Shown here in pieces: positions 24,951-32,719 of a DNA stretch of 38,775 bases. The stretch covers positions 1-38,775 of the forward strand of contig DATMTS010000087.1 of NCBI GenBank assembly GCA_035564555.1. Reading direction: 5' to 3'. A program made the position numbers and the translations under genes. The DNA is from DATMTS01 sp035564555 (lineage in GTDB: Bacteria; Actinomycetota; Actinomycetes; Actinomycetales; Microbacteriaceae). A model generated the notes under the pieces. That model was not told where the DNA came from. It ran no database searches and saw nothing but the letters and a program-made list of their open reading frames with translations. Numbering within the stretch: position 1 is the stretch's first letter; each line of letters starts with the position of its first letter.

Positions 24951-25546
24951 GCCTCTACCGGCCGGGCGAGGGCCGGCTGCACCGGATGCCGGCGGGCCCC
25001 AAGACCCTGCTGCTTCTGGTGCTCGTGCTCGGCGTCTCGTTGCTCCCCTCCGCCTGGTGGGCGGCCGCAGCCGCCGCGACGCTGAGTATCCTCGCGTACG
25101 TCCTTGCGGGTCTCGGCGGCGGCATGCACGAACTCGGCCGCCAGCTCCTGGCGATCCGTTGGGTCATCGTCATCACCGCCGCCAGCCAGCTGATCTTCCT
25201 CGGACCTGAACAAGCGGTCGCCAACACAGCGCGGGTCGCCGCCGCGATCGTGCTTGCCGCACTGCTCGTGCTCACGACACGGGTGAGCGCACTGCTGGAT
25301 GCGATCGAGCGGGGCCTTGGTCCCTTGGCGCGGTTCGGTCTCGACCCGGGGAGGGCCGCGCTGCTTCTGACCGTGACGTTGAACACGATTCCGGTACTCG
25401 CCGGCCTGGCCCGGGACATTCGCGACGCGCAGCGGGCACGCGGCGGCCGGGCCGACCTGCGGGCCTTCACGGTCCCATTCCTCGTGATGGCCCTCAAGCA
25501 TGCTGACGAGCTCGGCGACGCGCTCGCCGCCCGCGGCGTTCGATGA
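24944..25546 (+). CDS. bioN: ECF transporter transmembrane subunit BioN
   Basis: 200-residue EcfT-type membrane component with about five helices. The two Ala-Arg-Gly coupling motifs are present near the end (QRARGG and LAARGVR); they dock onto the ATPase dimer. ATG 24944 overlaps bioM by seven bases. Confidence 0.94.
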   Translation: MLSLYRPGEGRLHRMPAGPKTLLLLVLVLGVSLLPSAWWAAAAAATLSILAYVLAGLGGGMHELGRQLLAIRWVIVITAASQLIFLGPEQAVANTARVAAAIVLAALLVLTTRVSALLDAIERGLGPLARFGLDPGRAALLLTVTLNTIPVLAGLARDIRDAQRARGGRADLRAFTVPFLVMALKHADELGDALAARGVR

Positions 25547-25869
25547 ACACGTCGCGACCACGCGTGCTCGGTCCGGTAGTCGATGACGAAACCCGCTGCA
25601 TCCACTACCGCACGCCGCTGGACGTGATCGCGGTCAAGTTCGCCTGCTGCCTCGAGTTCTATCCCTGCCACCTGTGCCACGCCGAAACGGCCGACCACTC
25701 CGCAGCCCAGTGGCCCATCGACGCGCGAACCGAGCAGGCTGTGCTCTGCGGCGTGTGCGGACACCTGTTGACCATCGCGGGCTACCTCGTCGCCGAGGCG
25801 TGCCCGGCATGCGCAGCACCCTTCAATCCGGGCTGCAAACTCCACACGGAGTTCTACTTCCGGGTCTGA
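25543..25869 (+). CDS. CHY-type zinc-finger protein
   Basis: 108-residue CHY zinc-finger protein. Metal ligands in order: CIHY, CCLEFYPCHLCHAE, LCGVCGH, CPACAAPFNPGCKLH. It is translationally coupled to bioN (ATGA at 25543-25546), so it is made with the biotin importer. The family has no firm function in bacteria; a link to biotin uptake or to the ligase/thiolase enzymes is suggested only by this coupling. Last gene of the operon, convergent with the DrrB-type permease. Confidence 0.9.
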   Translation: MNTSRPRVLGPVVDDETRCIHYRTPLDVIAVKFACCLEFYPCHLCHAETADHSAAQWPIDARTEQAVLCGVCGHLLTIAGYLVAEACPACAAPFNPGCKLHTEFYFRV

Positions 25870-25890
25870 CCCGGCTCCTCGTCATCCGCC

Positions 25891-26655
25891 TCAACTGATC
25901 TTGCGACGGAACGCGGCTATCGCGAAGCCGTACGCGACGACGAGGAAGCCGGCGAGCCACGCGAGCGCGATCCAGATGTCGGTCCCGACGGCTTCTTGCT
26001 CGAACAGGGCTCGCACCGTGTTCACGATGGATGTCACCGGCTGATACTGGGCGAACCAGGCGACCGGGCCGGGCATCGAGGCGGTGGGTACGAACGCCGA
26101 GCTGATGAACGGCAGGAAGATCAGCGGGTAGCTGAACGCGCTGGCCCCGTCGATGGTCTTCGCCGACAGTCCCGCGATCACGGCGAGCCAGGTCAGCGCG
26201 AGCGTGAACAGGATCAGGATGCCGCCGACCGCGAGCCAGGCGCCCACGGATGCGCCGGTCCTGAAGCCCATGATCAGCGCGACTGCGATCACGATCGCAA
26301 CCGACACCACGTTGGCGACCACGGAGGTGAGCACGTGCGCCCAGAGCACGCTCGACCGTGCGATCGGCATGGACTGGAAGCGTTCGAAGATGCCGCCCTG
26401 CAGATCCAGGAAGAGGCGGTATGAGGTGTAGGCGATGCCGGAGGCGATCGTGATGAGCAGGATGCCGGGGAGCATGTAGTCGATGTACGACCGACCGGAT
26501 CCGGTTGTGATCGCGCCGCCCAGCACGTACGTGAACAGCAGCATCAACGCGATCGGGGTGACCGCGGTGGTGATGATCGTGTCGGGGCTGCGCAGGATGT
26601 GACGCAGCGAGCGGCCGGTGAGTATGCCGGTGTCGCCGAGGACGTGAGTGGACAT
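25891..26655 (-). CDS. ABC-2 exporter permease, DrrB type
   Basis: 254-residue membrane protein with six predicted helices, ABC-2/DrrB-like (blocks LLITIASGIAYTSYRLFLDLQGGIFERFQSMPI, near the family's conserved loop, and LIFLPFISSAFVPT). ATG 26653-26655 lies five bases after the ATPase stop. It pairs with the upstream ATPase as a drug or lipid exporter. Substrate unknown. Confidence 0.93.
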   Translation of the reverse strand: MSTHVLGDTGILTGRSLRHILRSPDTIITTAVTPIALMLLFTYVLGGAITTGSGRSYIDYMLPGILLITIASGIAYTSYRLFLDLQGGIFERFQSMPIARSSVLWAHVLTSVVANVVSVAIVIAVALIMGFRTGASVGAWLAVGGILILFTLALTWLAVIAGLSAKTIDGASAFSYPLIFLPFISSAFVPTASMPGPVAWFAQYQPVTSIVNTVRALFEQEAVGTDIWIALAWLAGFLVVAYGFAIAAFRRKIS

Positions 26656-26660
26656 CAGGA

Positions 26661-27500
26661 TTACTTTCCTGCCGGGACGGCGGTGTCGGCGGCGCCGGCA
26701 TTGCCGGGCTCAGGGGTGCCGGGCTCAGTAGTGCCGGGCTCTTCGGTGAGGGCGAGGAAGACATCCTCGAGGGAGGGTTGCTTCTGGATGTATTCGACCT
26801 CGGCCGGCGGGAGGAGTTGCTTGAGTTCGCTGAGAGTACCGTTCTGGATGATCGTGCCGTGGTGCAGGATCGCGATACGGTCAGCGAGTTGTTCCGCCTC
26901 GTCCAGGTACTGGGTGGTGAGCAGTACCGTGGTGCCCTGTCCGGCCAATTGTTTGACGGTCTGCCACACCTCGACACGCGCCTGCGGGTCGAGTCCGATG
27001 GTCGGCTCATCGAGGAAGATGATCGGCGGGTTGCCGATCAGGCTCATCGCGATGTCGAGCCGACGGCGCATCCCGCCCGAATACGTCGACGCCTTCCGGC
27101 TCCCTGCTTCGACGAGCGAGAACCGAGCGAGCAGGTCGTCGGCGATCCCGCCGGGTTCTTGCAGATGACGCAGCTTGGCAACCAGCACCAGGTTCTCGCG
27201 GCCGGTGAGCACCTCGTCGACCGCGGCGAATTGACCGGTCAGGCTGATCGACGCGCGCACCTCGCCGGGCTCGCCCGCGACATCATGGCCATGCACCTCT
27301 GCTTTGCCCGCGTCTGCCTTCAGCAGCGTCGACAGGATGCGCACCAACGTCGTCTTGCCCGCGCCGTTTGAGCCGAGCAGGGCGAAGACGCTGCCCGCCG
27401 CCACCTCGAAGTCGACGCCGCGCAGCACGTGCACGTCCTTGAACGACTTCTCGATTCCTTGCACCCGGATCGCTGGTCCACGAAGGCCGAGGGAGGTCAT
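26661..27500 (-). CDS. ABC exporter ATPase, DrrA type
   Basis: 279 residues. Walker A LGSNGAGKTT, signature YSGGMRRRLDIAMSL, Walker B IIFLDEPTIGLDP, switch LLTTQYLDEAEQLADRIAI, all typical of the daunorubicin-resistance DrrA group, followed by the DrrA C-terminal extension. The tail holds a short Glu-Pro-Gly-Thr repeat (TEPGTTEPGTPEPGN). ATG overlaps the DUF1048 stop (ATGA at 27497-27500). Confidence 0.94.
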   Translation of the reverse strand: MTSLGLRGPAIRVQGIEKSFKDVHVLRGVDFEVAAGSVFALLGSNGAGKTTLVRILSTLLKADAGKAEVHGHDVAGEPGEVRASISLTGQFAAVDEVLTGRENLVLVAKLRHLQEPGGIADDLLARFSLVEAGSRKASTYSGGMRRRLDIAMSLIGNPPIIFLDEPTIGLDPQARVEVWQTVKQLAGQGTTVLLTTQYLDEAEQLADRIAILHHGTIIQNGTLSELKQLLPPAEVEYIQKQPSLEDVFLALTEEPGTTEPGTPEPGNAGAADTAVPAGK

Positions 27501-27865
27501 TCCCGTTCCTCTCGCTCAGCATCGTCGATCGCTTTGGTCAGGCGGGCGCGCTCCTTGTCGATCCACTGCGTGCCGGAGTAGGCCCGGGCGAACGCCTCCG
27601 CGAACTCCACCGGGTCGTCGCCCACGATCTCGCGCACCGGTGTGCCGTCGACCGCGGCGCGCTCCCAGAGATCGGCATGGTCGCCGATCATCGTGATCAG
27701 GATGTCGCCGTCGGTGAGCCCGCCGAAGTACATGAAGTACCGGTTGAACGCCTTCGCGGCACCGCGATACGGCTCGGCGAGCGCGTCGATGCGGGCTATC
27801 GCCTGCTTGTACTGCTTCTTCTGCTCGAGCGAGCCCGTGAGCGTCTCGATCCACTTTGCTGCCAT
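27497..27865 (-). CDS. DUF1048 family protein
   Basis: 122-residue mostly helical cytoplasmic protein that resembles DUF1048 members, which commonly follow padR genes. Notable stretch: YRGAAKAFNRYFMYFGGLTDGDILITMIGDHADLWERA. ATG 27863-27865 has GAAGGAGA upstream inside the end of padR. No known activity; its constant neighbours suggest a regulatory or accessory role for the PadR-controlled exporter. Confidence 0.85.
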   Translation of the reverse strand: MAAKWIETLTGSLEQKKQYKQAIARIDALAEPYRGAAKAFNRYFMYFGGLTDGDILITMIGDHADLWERAAVDGTPVREIVGDDPVEFAEAFARAYSGTQWIDKERARLTKAIDDAEREERE

Positions 27866-27867
27866 GG

Positions 27868-28221
27868 TCAGTTCTCTCCTTCGTTCTGCGACTTGCCGGC
27901 GGGATGGCGGAGCCGGTCGATCCGTTCCGCGAGGAAGCCCCAGGTTCCCCAGAACTCCTGGAGGTACTCGCGGCCCGCTCCGTTCAGCGAGTACACCTTG
28001 CGCGGCGGCCCTTTCTCGGACGGAACCTTCGCCACATCCACGAGACCGCGCTGCTCGATCCTGACCAGCAACGCATAGACGGTGCCCTCGACGATGTCGG
28101 AGAAGCCCTGTTCGCGCAGCCGCGCCGTGATCTCGTACCCGTACGCCGGCTGTACGGCGAGGATCGCGAGGACGATGCCCTCGAGCGTGCCCTTGAGCAT
28201 CTCCGTCATCTGCTTGCCCAT
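27868..28221 (-). CDS. PadR-family transcriptional regulator
   Basis: 117-residue PadR winged-helix repressor: LKGTLEGIVLAILAVQPAYGYEIT, then the wing VEGTVYALLVRIEQRGLVDV and the C-terminal dimer helix. ATG 28219-28221 has GGAGG seven bases upstream. First gene of the padR-DUF1048-drrA-drrB operon. Two palindromes lie in its own promoter, so it most likely represses the operon until a drug-like ligand binds, as PadR proteins such as LmrR do. Confidence 0.92.
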   Translation of the reverse strand: MGKQMTEMLKGTLEGIVLAILAVQPAYGYEITARLREQGFSDIVEGTVYALLVRIEQRGLVDVAKVPSEKGPPRKVYSLNGAGREYLQEFWGTWGFLAERIDRLRHPAGKSQNEGEN

Positions 28222-28250
28222 TGGCCCGCCTCCAACTACTCAGTAACAGT

Positions 28251-28293
28251 GACTACTGGTAGATAGTAACGCCGACTACCGGTAGATAGCAAT
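28251..28293 (-). promoter_or_regulatory. padR promoter with duplicated palindrome
   Basis: Minus-strand TTGCTA (28287-28292) and TACTAT (28263-28268) are 18 bases apart. A 20-base unit (28251-28270 and 28274-28293, period 23) holds the palindrome CTACCGGTAG (28276-28285, perfect) in the promoter spacer and CTACTGGTAG (28253-28262, one change) just past the -10. Likely PadR operators. Confidence 0.65.
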
Positions 28294-28375
28294 ACCGAAT
28301 AGCGCGGGTCTGCAGAGCGGTGCCGGCTAAGCCACTGCCGATCTGGCGGGTAGGCGATCAACGTGGGCCATACAG

Positions 28376-28406
28376 AGAAAAGCCCCGGAATCACGGAGAT
28401 TCCGGG
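28376..28406 (-). terminator. Intrinsic terminator after the tRNA-Ser fragment
   Basis: Perfect 9-bp stem CCCGGAATC/GATTCCGGG (28384-28392 and 28398-28406) with a 5-base loop, followed on the minus strand by GGCTTTTC. It starts 12 bases after the tRNA 3' end and fits the original terminator of that tRNA gene. Confidence 0.8.
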
Positions 28407-28417
28407 ACTTGGAGGAG

Positions 28418-28474
28418 CGGAGACGGTGGGATTTGAACCCACGGAACCCTTAGAGGGTTCTCCACCTTAGCAGG
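28418..28474 (-). tRNA. 3' half of tRNA-Ser(GCU), probable attachment-site scar
   Basis: Read on the minus strand: anticodon loop CTGCTAA (28467-28473, anticodon GCT), 3' anticodon strand GGTGG, variable-arm stem AACCCT/AGGGTT, T-arm GTGGG-TTCAAAT-CCCAC and acceptor strand CGTCTCC plus discriminator G at 28418. CCA is not encoded. The 5' part is missing: no GGAGACG acceptor strand lies in the next 90 bases, and the bases before the loop (TGACC) pair with only part of the 3' strand. So this is a displaced 3' half, not a working gene. Integration in the anticodon loop typically leaves such a half at one end of an island and a rebuilt tRNA at the other. Confidence 0.82.
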
Positions 28475-28479
28475 GTCAA

Positions 28480-28888
28480 GTGGGCCTAACGGTTGCCGCC
28501 TATTGAGCGATCGGACGCAACGAACACGACACTCTGCACAATGCGCGGATGGTTGCAACTGTCCCCTGGCTGTCCCAGCTGAGCAGCCGGCTCACAGCAC
28601 GTAGCTGTCGCCACTCATCCCCTGGCTAGGCTTTCGAGGCCTTAGTGTTCCCAGGTGTTGCCGTCTAGATCTCTGATGGAGGCGTACTCAACGCCCCGAT
28701 TTTTGAACAGGACGAAGTTTCGGCAAGGATTTTGAGCAACACAAGATCCGCGAATTTCCGGGCACGCGAATCGCCCTCTCTGGGCTGCTCGAAAACGATC
28801 GTTTACGCTACAGCCTGCTCGCGTCTCCGGTCGCAGTGATCGGTTGTGCTTGACCGAGAGGCGAGTAGGACGCAGGGTCGGTTGACAC
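28480..28888. other. Gene-free stretch between tRNA scar and lanthipeptide exporter
   Basis: No convincing gene on either strand. It holds a 10-base direct repeat TCCCCTGGCT at 28562-28571 and 28618-28627, a perfect 12-bp palindrome AAACGATCGTTT at 28793-28804, and on the minus strand a short phrase (RDLDGNTWEH, ending at 28642) that resembles the end of a VOC/glyoxalase protein. The repeats next to the tRNA scar could be integrase arm sites. Confidence 0.5.
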
Positions 28889-29575
28889 TCAGCCTTCGAT
28901 GGTGACAACCTCGTCGGCCCAGTCGATGACGAGGTTGTCATGGCTGGCGATGAGGAGCGCGGTCCCGGCGCTGCGAGCGTTGTCGAGGACGTCGAGGACG
29001 CGGTGGGCGTTGCGGGTGTCGAGGCTGGCGGTCGGCTCGTCGAGGATGAGGATGTCTGGCTGGCCGATGAGGGCGCGGGCGACTCCGCAGCGTTGGCGTT
29101 CGCCGCCGGAGCAGGATTGCGGCCAGGCGTTTGCGACGTGGTCGACGGCTAAGGCGGACAGCAGTTCTTGGGCGCGGTCGAGGCCGGCTGGGCCGCGCTG
29201 GGTGAGGGGAATCATCACGTTCTCGATCATGCGCAGGTCGGCGAGCATTTCGGAGTCTTGGTCCAGGAACCCAAGGTGTCCGGTACGCCACGTTTCCCAG
29301 TCGCTCTCGTTCCAATCGTTCATGCTGGCGCCGCGCCAGCTGATGGTCCCTTCGGTCGTGGGGACGAATCCGGCGCAGGCGCGGAGCACGGAGGTCTTTC
29401 CGACGCCGCTGCGCCCGGCGAGGCATAGCGCCTGGCCGGGCGGGAGTGTGAACGATACTTCGTTGAAGATGATCTGCGCGCCAGTGTTGCGTCGCGGCGG
29501 AAGGGTGAGGCCGAGCCCGTCTACCTCCAGGGTGGGAGTGCTCTGGTCAGGGGCCGAGGTTCGTTCAGATGTCAT
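28889..29575 (-). CDS. ABC transporter ATPase, MacB/LolD type, of the lanthipeptide cluster
   Basis: 228 residues. Walker A AGRSGVGKTS (about 53-62), signature CSGGERQRCGVARAL, Walker B ILILDEPTASLDTRN and LLIASHD, the pattern of ATPases that drive FtsX/MacB-like permeases. ATG 29573-29575 overlaps the permease gene by 11 bases. With that permease it probably exports the modified peptide or gives self-immunity (LanFEG-like role, inferred). No peptidase domain is fused to it. Confidence 0.92.
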   Translation of the reverse strand: MTSERTSAPDQSTPTLEVDGLGLTLPPRRNTGAQIIFNEVSFTLPPGQALCLAGRSGVGKTSVLRACAGFVPTTEGTISWRGASMNDWNESDWETWRTGHLGFLDQDSEMLADLRMIENVMIPLTQRGPAGLDRAQELLSALAVDHVANAWPQSCSGGERQRCGVARALIGQPDILILDEPTASLDTRNAHRVLDVLDNARSAGTALLIASHDNLVIDWADEVVTIEG

Positions 29576-32327
29576 GGCGTCTCGTAGCGGTTCGGATGTG
29601 AGCGGTGATGGTTGGGGCGAGTGGTATTGCCAGGCAGAGAGCGACCTCCGTTAGGGTCAGGCCGTCGATCGTGGCCTGGGGTATCGCTCCGGCACGAAGC
29701 AGGAGCGAGAACATGATGACGGTGGCGAGTACGCCGACGATGGCGACGACAGTGGATTCGGCAATGGCGAGCGCGCGGACGCGGCTGGTGCGCCAGCCGC
29801 CGTCTCGGCGCAGAGTACGAGTGCGAGCGCGAATGGCTTCTCGGCGTCCGGCGATCACGCCCACGAGGAGTACTCCGGCCGACGCCGCGGCCAGTACCAG
29901 CGAGGAGACAAGTGTGGGGAGTTGGGTGTTGGTCAGCAGTGTGCCGAGCTGGCTGGCGGAGGTGCGGGTGGCGACTACTTGAATCGCGCCGAGGCCGACG
30001 AACAGCAGGCAGGCAATCGCTCCGGCGAGCACGCCGATCGCAGTGAAAGTTGCCGAGTTGCGCAGGATCAGCAGCGTGGTGACCCGGAAGGAGCCATACG
30101 CGCGGGCGCGTCCTCGCGCGACGCGGGTCGTGGAGCGGCTGATCGTGTACGCCACCGTGGCGATCGCGGCCGTTACCAGGACAACACCGACAGCGATCCC
30201 GCTGCGGGCGATCGCTTGCGTGGTCGGGCTTAGTACTGTTCCGATGACCGCGCCGGCGAGCACGACCAGGCTTGTTGGGAGGGTCTGCGACCAGAACCAC
30301 CCGCGCCGCCGTCGCCTGCTGTAACCGTTGCGGCGCAGGACACGATTCGCGGCACGGTTGCGTGGCGCGGCGATCAGGGCGAGCACGGGCACGGCCACGA
30401 TCGCGACGGCGACAGTAACGTTCGCGGTTGTCGTTCCCAGGCGCTGCAGTGCGGAAACCGAACTTTGCGCCACGCCCAGTGCCGTCATGGAAGTTGACAC
30501 CCAGCCCAGATCCCCGACACGTTGTGCGGTCTTAACGTTCCCGAAGACGTAATCGGGGACGTAGACGTTCACCTTCTCGGGGGAGGAACCGGCGACGAGG
30601 TAGGTTTGCAGTCCCAGGTTCTGCAGTTCCGAGGCCACCCGCTCGATCCGAGCAATCGCCTTCGGCCCGTAGTCCCCGACTCCGCTCACCCGCACTCGAA
30701 CAGCGGTGAACGGGTCCTGCACTCCCAGCGCCTGCGCGCCCGCCAGAGTGGTGATCCCGGCGACCGTGGGCGAGGGAACACCAAGCCCGGTCAGGGGCGG
30801 CAACAGCCGTGCGCCCACGGCGCCGGCCGCTCCCTGTGCCGGAGCAGTAAGCGTCACCGGTGCTGCATCGTATGCGCCAGATGGGGACGCGAGCTTGCTG
30901 ACTCCGAAGTCGGCGCTGGTGAAGGAACCGACGCGCAGTGGGGCGCCCCCGCCGGGAGCCGGGGAGGTAGCCAGGTTCAACGGTGCCGGTTTGGTGGGAC
31001 GGTAGGTCTGCGTCCAACCGGGCGTGCTCGCGTTGCAGTTGCTCGCGCAGGGAAGCCCGCTATCGACTGCTCCCAACGATTGCAGCCGGTAGGAAGGATG
31101 AACACGGTCCCCGGTTGGAGGCGTCGACCTCGAAAGCGATAAGCCGCCCGCCGCGGTCCCCTGGTAGGCCGCGACGGGAGGAAAGGTGTGGGCGGCCGCG
31201 CTCTGTGCGTCCCATTCGGTTCCCGGCCATGCTGCGTGGACTGACCCGCTGCTCAATGGTGTGAGCTGGTTCGCGACATCAACCTGGACGGCGCCGATCG
31301 GGGATTCCGGTGCGCGCCACGCCCGTAACAGGCCGGTGGCCGCCGTGCCGGCCTTCGCCATATCAAGCGACGTCAGCCGCGCCGTCATGGCCAGTGGTGC
31401 CGGCACAAAATCAGTGGCTTCCAACATCGGCGCCAGCGCCGCATGTTTACCGAACGAGGCGGTCAACGACGACGAAACCGATAGTTGCGGCTGCGTCGCC
31501 TGCACCGCCGGAACGTCATCAGTTGTGGGCAAGCGCCCCAACTGCTTTGCGACGGCGCTAACTGCCTGATCTGCGGCCGCAAGTTTCCGCAGTGGCTGTT
31601 GCGCATTGCCGCCCAGCAGCTTTGCCTCCGCAGTCGGATCCACGGCGATGATCGACTGTGGAACCCGGGGGGCGATGCCGCAAAACAAATATACGTAATC
31701 CCCGGACGTGAACCCGGCGCCGTCGGCGTAGGACGAAACCGATATGCCCTGCGCGCCTTCCGGTACCTGTGCGTTGGACGTCAACTGAACATCCGTATGC
31801 CCGTCCCAGTGAGAGGCATCGAACAGGAAATTGATCGGGTTGCTCGGGCTCATCGCCCGCTGACTCAGGCCATCATCTGTCGTGTAAGAGAGGTACACGC
31901 GAAGAGCGAGGCGAGGATTCTGGAGCAGCACCGACGCGGGTATTTGCAGCACCACCGGCTGCTGCCAGCCCGCCGCGCGCCCTAACAGCCCAACGGGTGC
32001 GGCCCACTCCACCCCGGCTAGCCGGGACACCTTCTGCACGGTCGCGTTCGGAATCGAGGCGGAGGACGTGAGGGCGTAACTGGAATCAAGAAGCGTTGAA
32101 CCGCTTGCATCCTTAGTCGTCACTCCGGACGAATCGGCGAAGGCAACAATGTCGTACGATCCGCGCCAGTTCGCATTGACCGCGGCTTGGACCGCGGCAA
32201 CGCCAAAATTCAACAGGCCAGGCGCGAACACCAGCACACCAGCAAGGAACACCGCCACCAGTACTTCTGATGGTCGGCGCCTCCACCGCACCCATCCGGA
32301 GGGGGCGCCCCGCCCCGCTCTCACCAC
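29565..32327 (-). CDS. Very large FtsX/MacB-like ABC permease of the lanthipeptide cluster
   Basis: 920 residues. One N-terminal helix (about 23-45) is followed by roughly 570 residues of outer domain, then about eight C-terminal helices carrying two FtsX-like blocks (for example VTVAVAIVAVPVLALIAAP and ATFTAIGVLAGAIACLLFVGLG). It is much larger than usual LanE/LanG subunits. The start is uncertain: GTG 32325-32327 opens the frame but lacks a clear ribosome site, so the true start may be a nearby downstream GTG. It lies 75 bases after the precursor gene. Likely a mechanotransmission-type exporter or immunity pump. Confidence 0.86.
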   Translation of the reverse strand: MVRAGRGAPSGWVRWRRRPSEVLVAVFLAGVLVFAPGLLNFGVAAVQAAVNANWRGSYDIVAFADSSGVTTKDASGSTLLDSSYALTSSASIPNATVQKVSRLAGVEWAAPVGLLGRAAGWQQPVVLQIPASVLLQNPRLALRVYLSYTTDDGLSQRAMSPSNPINFLFDASHWDGHTDVQLTSNAQVPEGAQGISVSSYADGAGFTSGDYVYLFCGIAPRVPQSIIAVDPTAEAKLLGGNAQQPLRKLAAADQAVSAVAKQLGRLPTTDDVPAVQATQPQLSVSSSLTASFGKHAALAPMLEATDFVPAPLAMTARLTSLDMAKAGTAATGLLRAWRAPESPIGAVQVDVANQLTPLSSGSVHAAWPGTEWDAQSAAAHTFPPVAAYQGTAAGGLSLSRSTPPTGDRVHPSYRLQSLGAVDSGLPCASNCNASTPGWTQTYRPTKPAPLNLATSPAPGGGAPLRVGSFTSADFGVSKLASPSGAYDAAPVTLTAPAQGAAGAVGARLLPPLTGLGVPSPTVAGITTLAGAQALGVQDPFTAVRVRVSGVGDYGPKAIARIERVASELQNLGLQTYLVAGSSPEKVNVYVPDYVFGNVKTAQRVGDLGWVSTSMTALGVAQSSVSALQRLGTTTANVTVAVAIVAVPVLALIAAPRNRAANRVLRRNGYSRRRRRGWFWSQTLPTSLVVLAGAVIGTVLSPTTQAIARSGIAVGVVLVTAAIATVAYTISRSTTRVARGRARAYGSFRVTTLLILRNSATFTAIGVLAGAIACLLFVGLGAIQVVATRTSASQLGTLLTNTQLPTLVSSLVLAAASAGVLLVGVIAGRREAIRARTRTLRRDGGWRTSRVRALAIAESTVVAIVGVLATVIMFSLLLRAGAIPQATIDGLTLTEVALCLAIPLAPTITAHIRTATRRHDI

Positions 32328-32402
32328 GTGGTGTGTAGGAGAGCCGCGGCTGGTCTCCGGCGCGTCAGTTGGTGAGAGCGAACGGGCGGGACGGTAGGTG
32401 CA

Positions 32403-32606
32403 TCAGCAGCCACAGAACCCACCCGGCGTTGTCAGAGGACCACAACAGGTGGTGGCACAGTTGGTGACGCTCGCCTTCGTGGCACGGTCGTTGCGGGCGA
32501 TGTCCTCCGGCGACTGGGCGAATTCGAAGTCCTCGAAACGTCCGATCGGATTGTCTTCCAGCTCGTCGGCCAGGATCCACTCACGGCTGATCACTGCAGT
32601 GCTCAT
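32403..32606 (-). CDS. lanA: Lanthipeptide precursor peptide
   Basis: 67 residues from ATG 32604-32606, which has AGGA six bases upstream; an earlier in-frame ATG at 32619-32621 lies before that ribosome site. Acidic leader (1-40) with DELEDNPIGRFEDFEF and no cysteine, then a Ser/Thr/Cys-rich end: Cys at 50, 54, 55, 65 and 67, Ser/Thr at 43, 46, 48, 52, 53, 59 and 60. The adjacent Cys54-Cys55 and terminal C-G-C are unusual. No double-glycine cleavage site is visible. It directly follows the LanM gene, which should dehydrate Ser/Thr and form thioether rings. Confidence 0.88.
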   Translation of the reverse strand: MSTAVISREWILADELEDNPIGRFEDFEFAQSPEDIARNDRATKASVTNCATTCCGPLTTPGGFCGC

Positions 32607-32719
32607 CGTTCTTCCTTTCATAGTTGACTGGGCGTTCTACCCTGTGTCACTACCCGGGAAGCTACGCCTGCCTCCTTCCAACCGCAAGAGGCCGAATAGG
32701 CGAAAAGCGGAAGCCGGTG

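Noticed and set aside
28418..28474. A functional tRNA-Ser gene
   Set aside because: No 5' acceptor strand, D-arm or matching 5' anticodon strand could be found upstream.
28793..28804. Perfect palindrome AAACGATCGTTT as an operator
   Set aside because: It lies downstream of the lanthipeptide operon with no promoter nearby, so no role can be assigned.
28642..28941. 99-residue minus-strand frame ending in a VOC-like phrase
   Set aside because: Overlaps the start region of the gap and the end of the ATPase gene; only about ten residues look like a glyoxalase-family end. At best a remnant, not supported as a gene.
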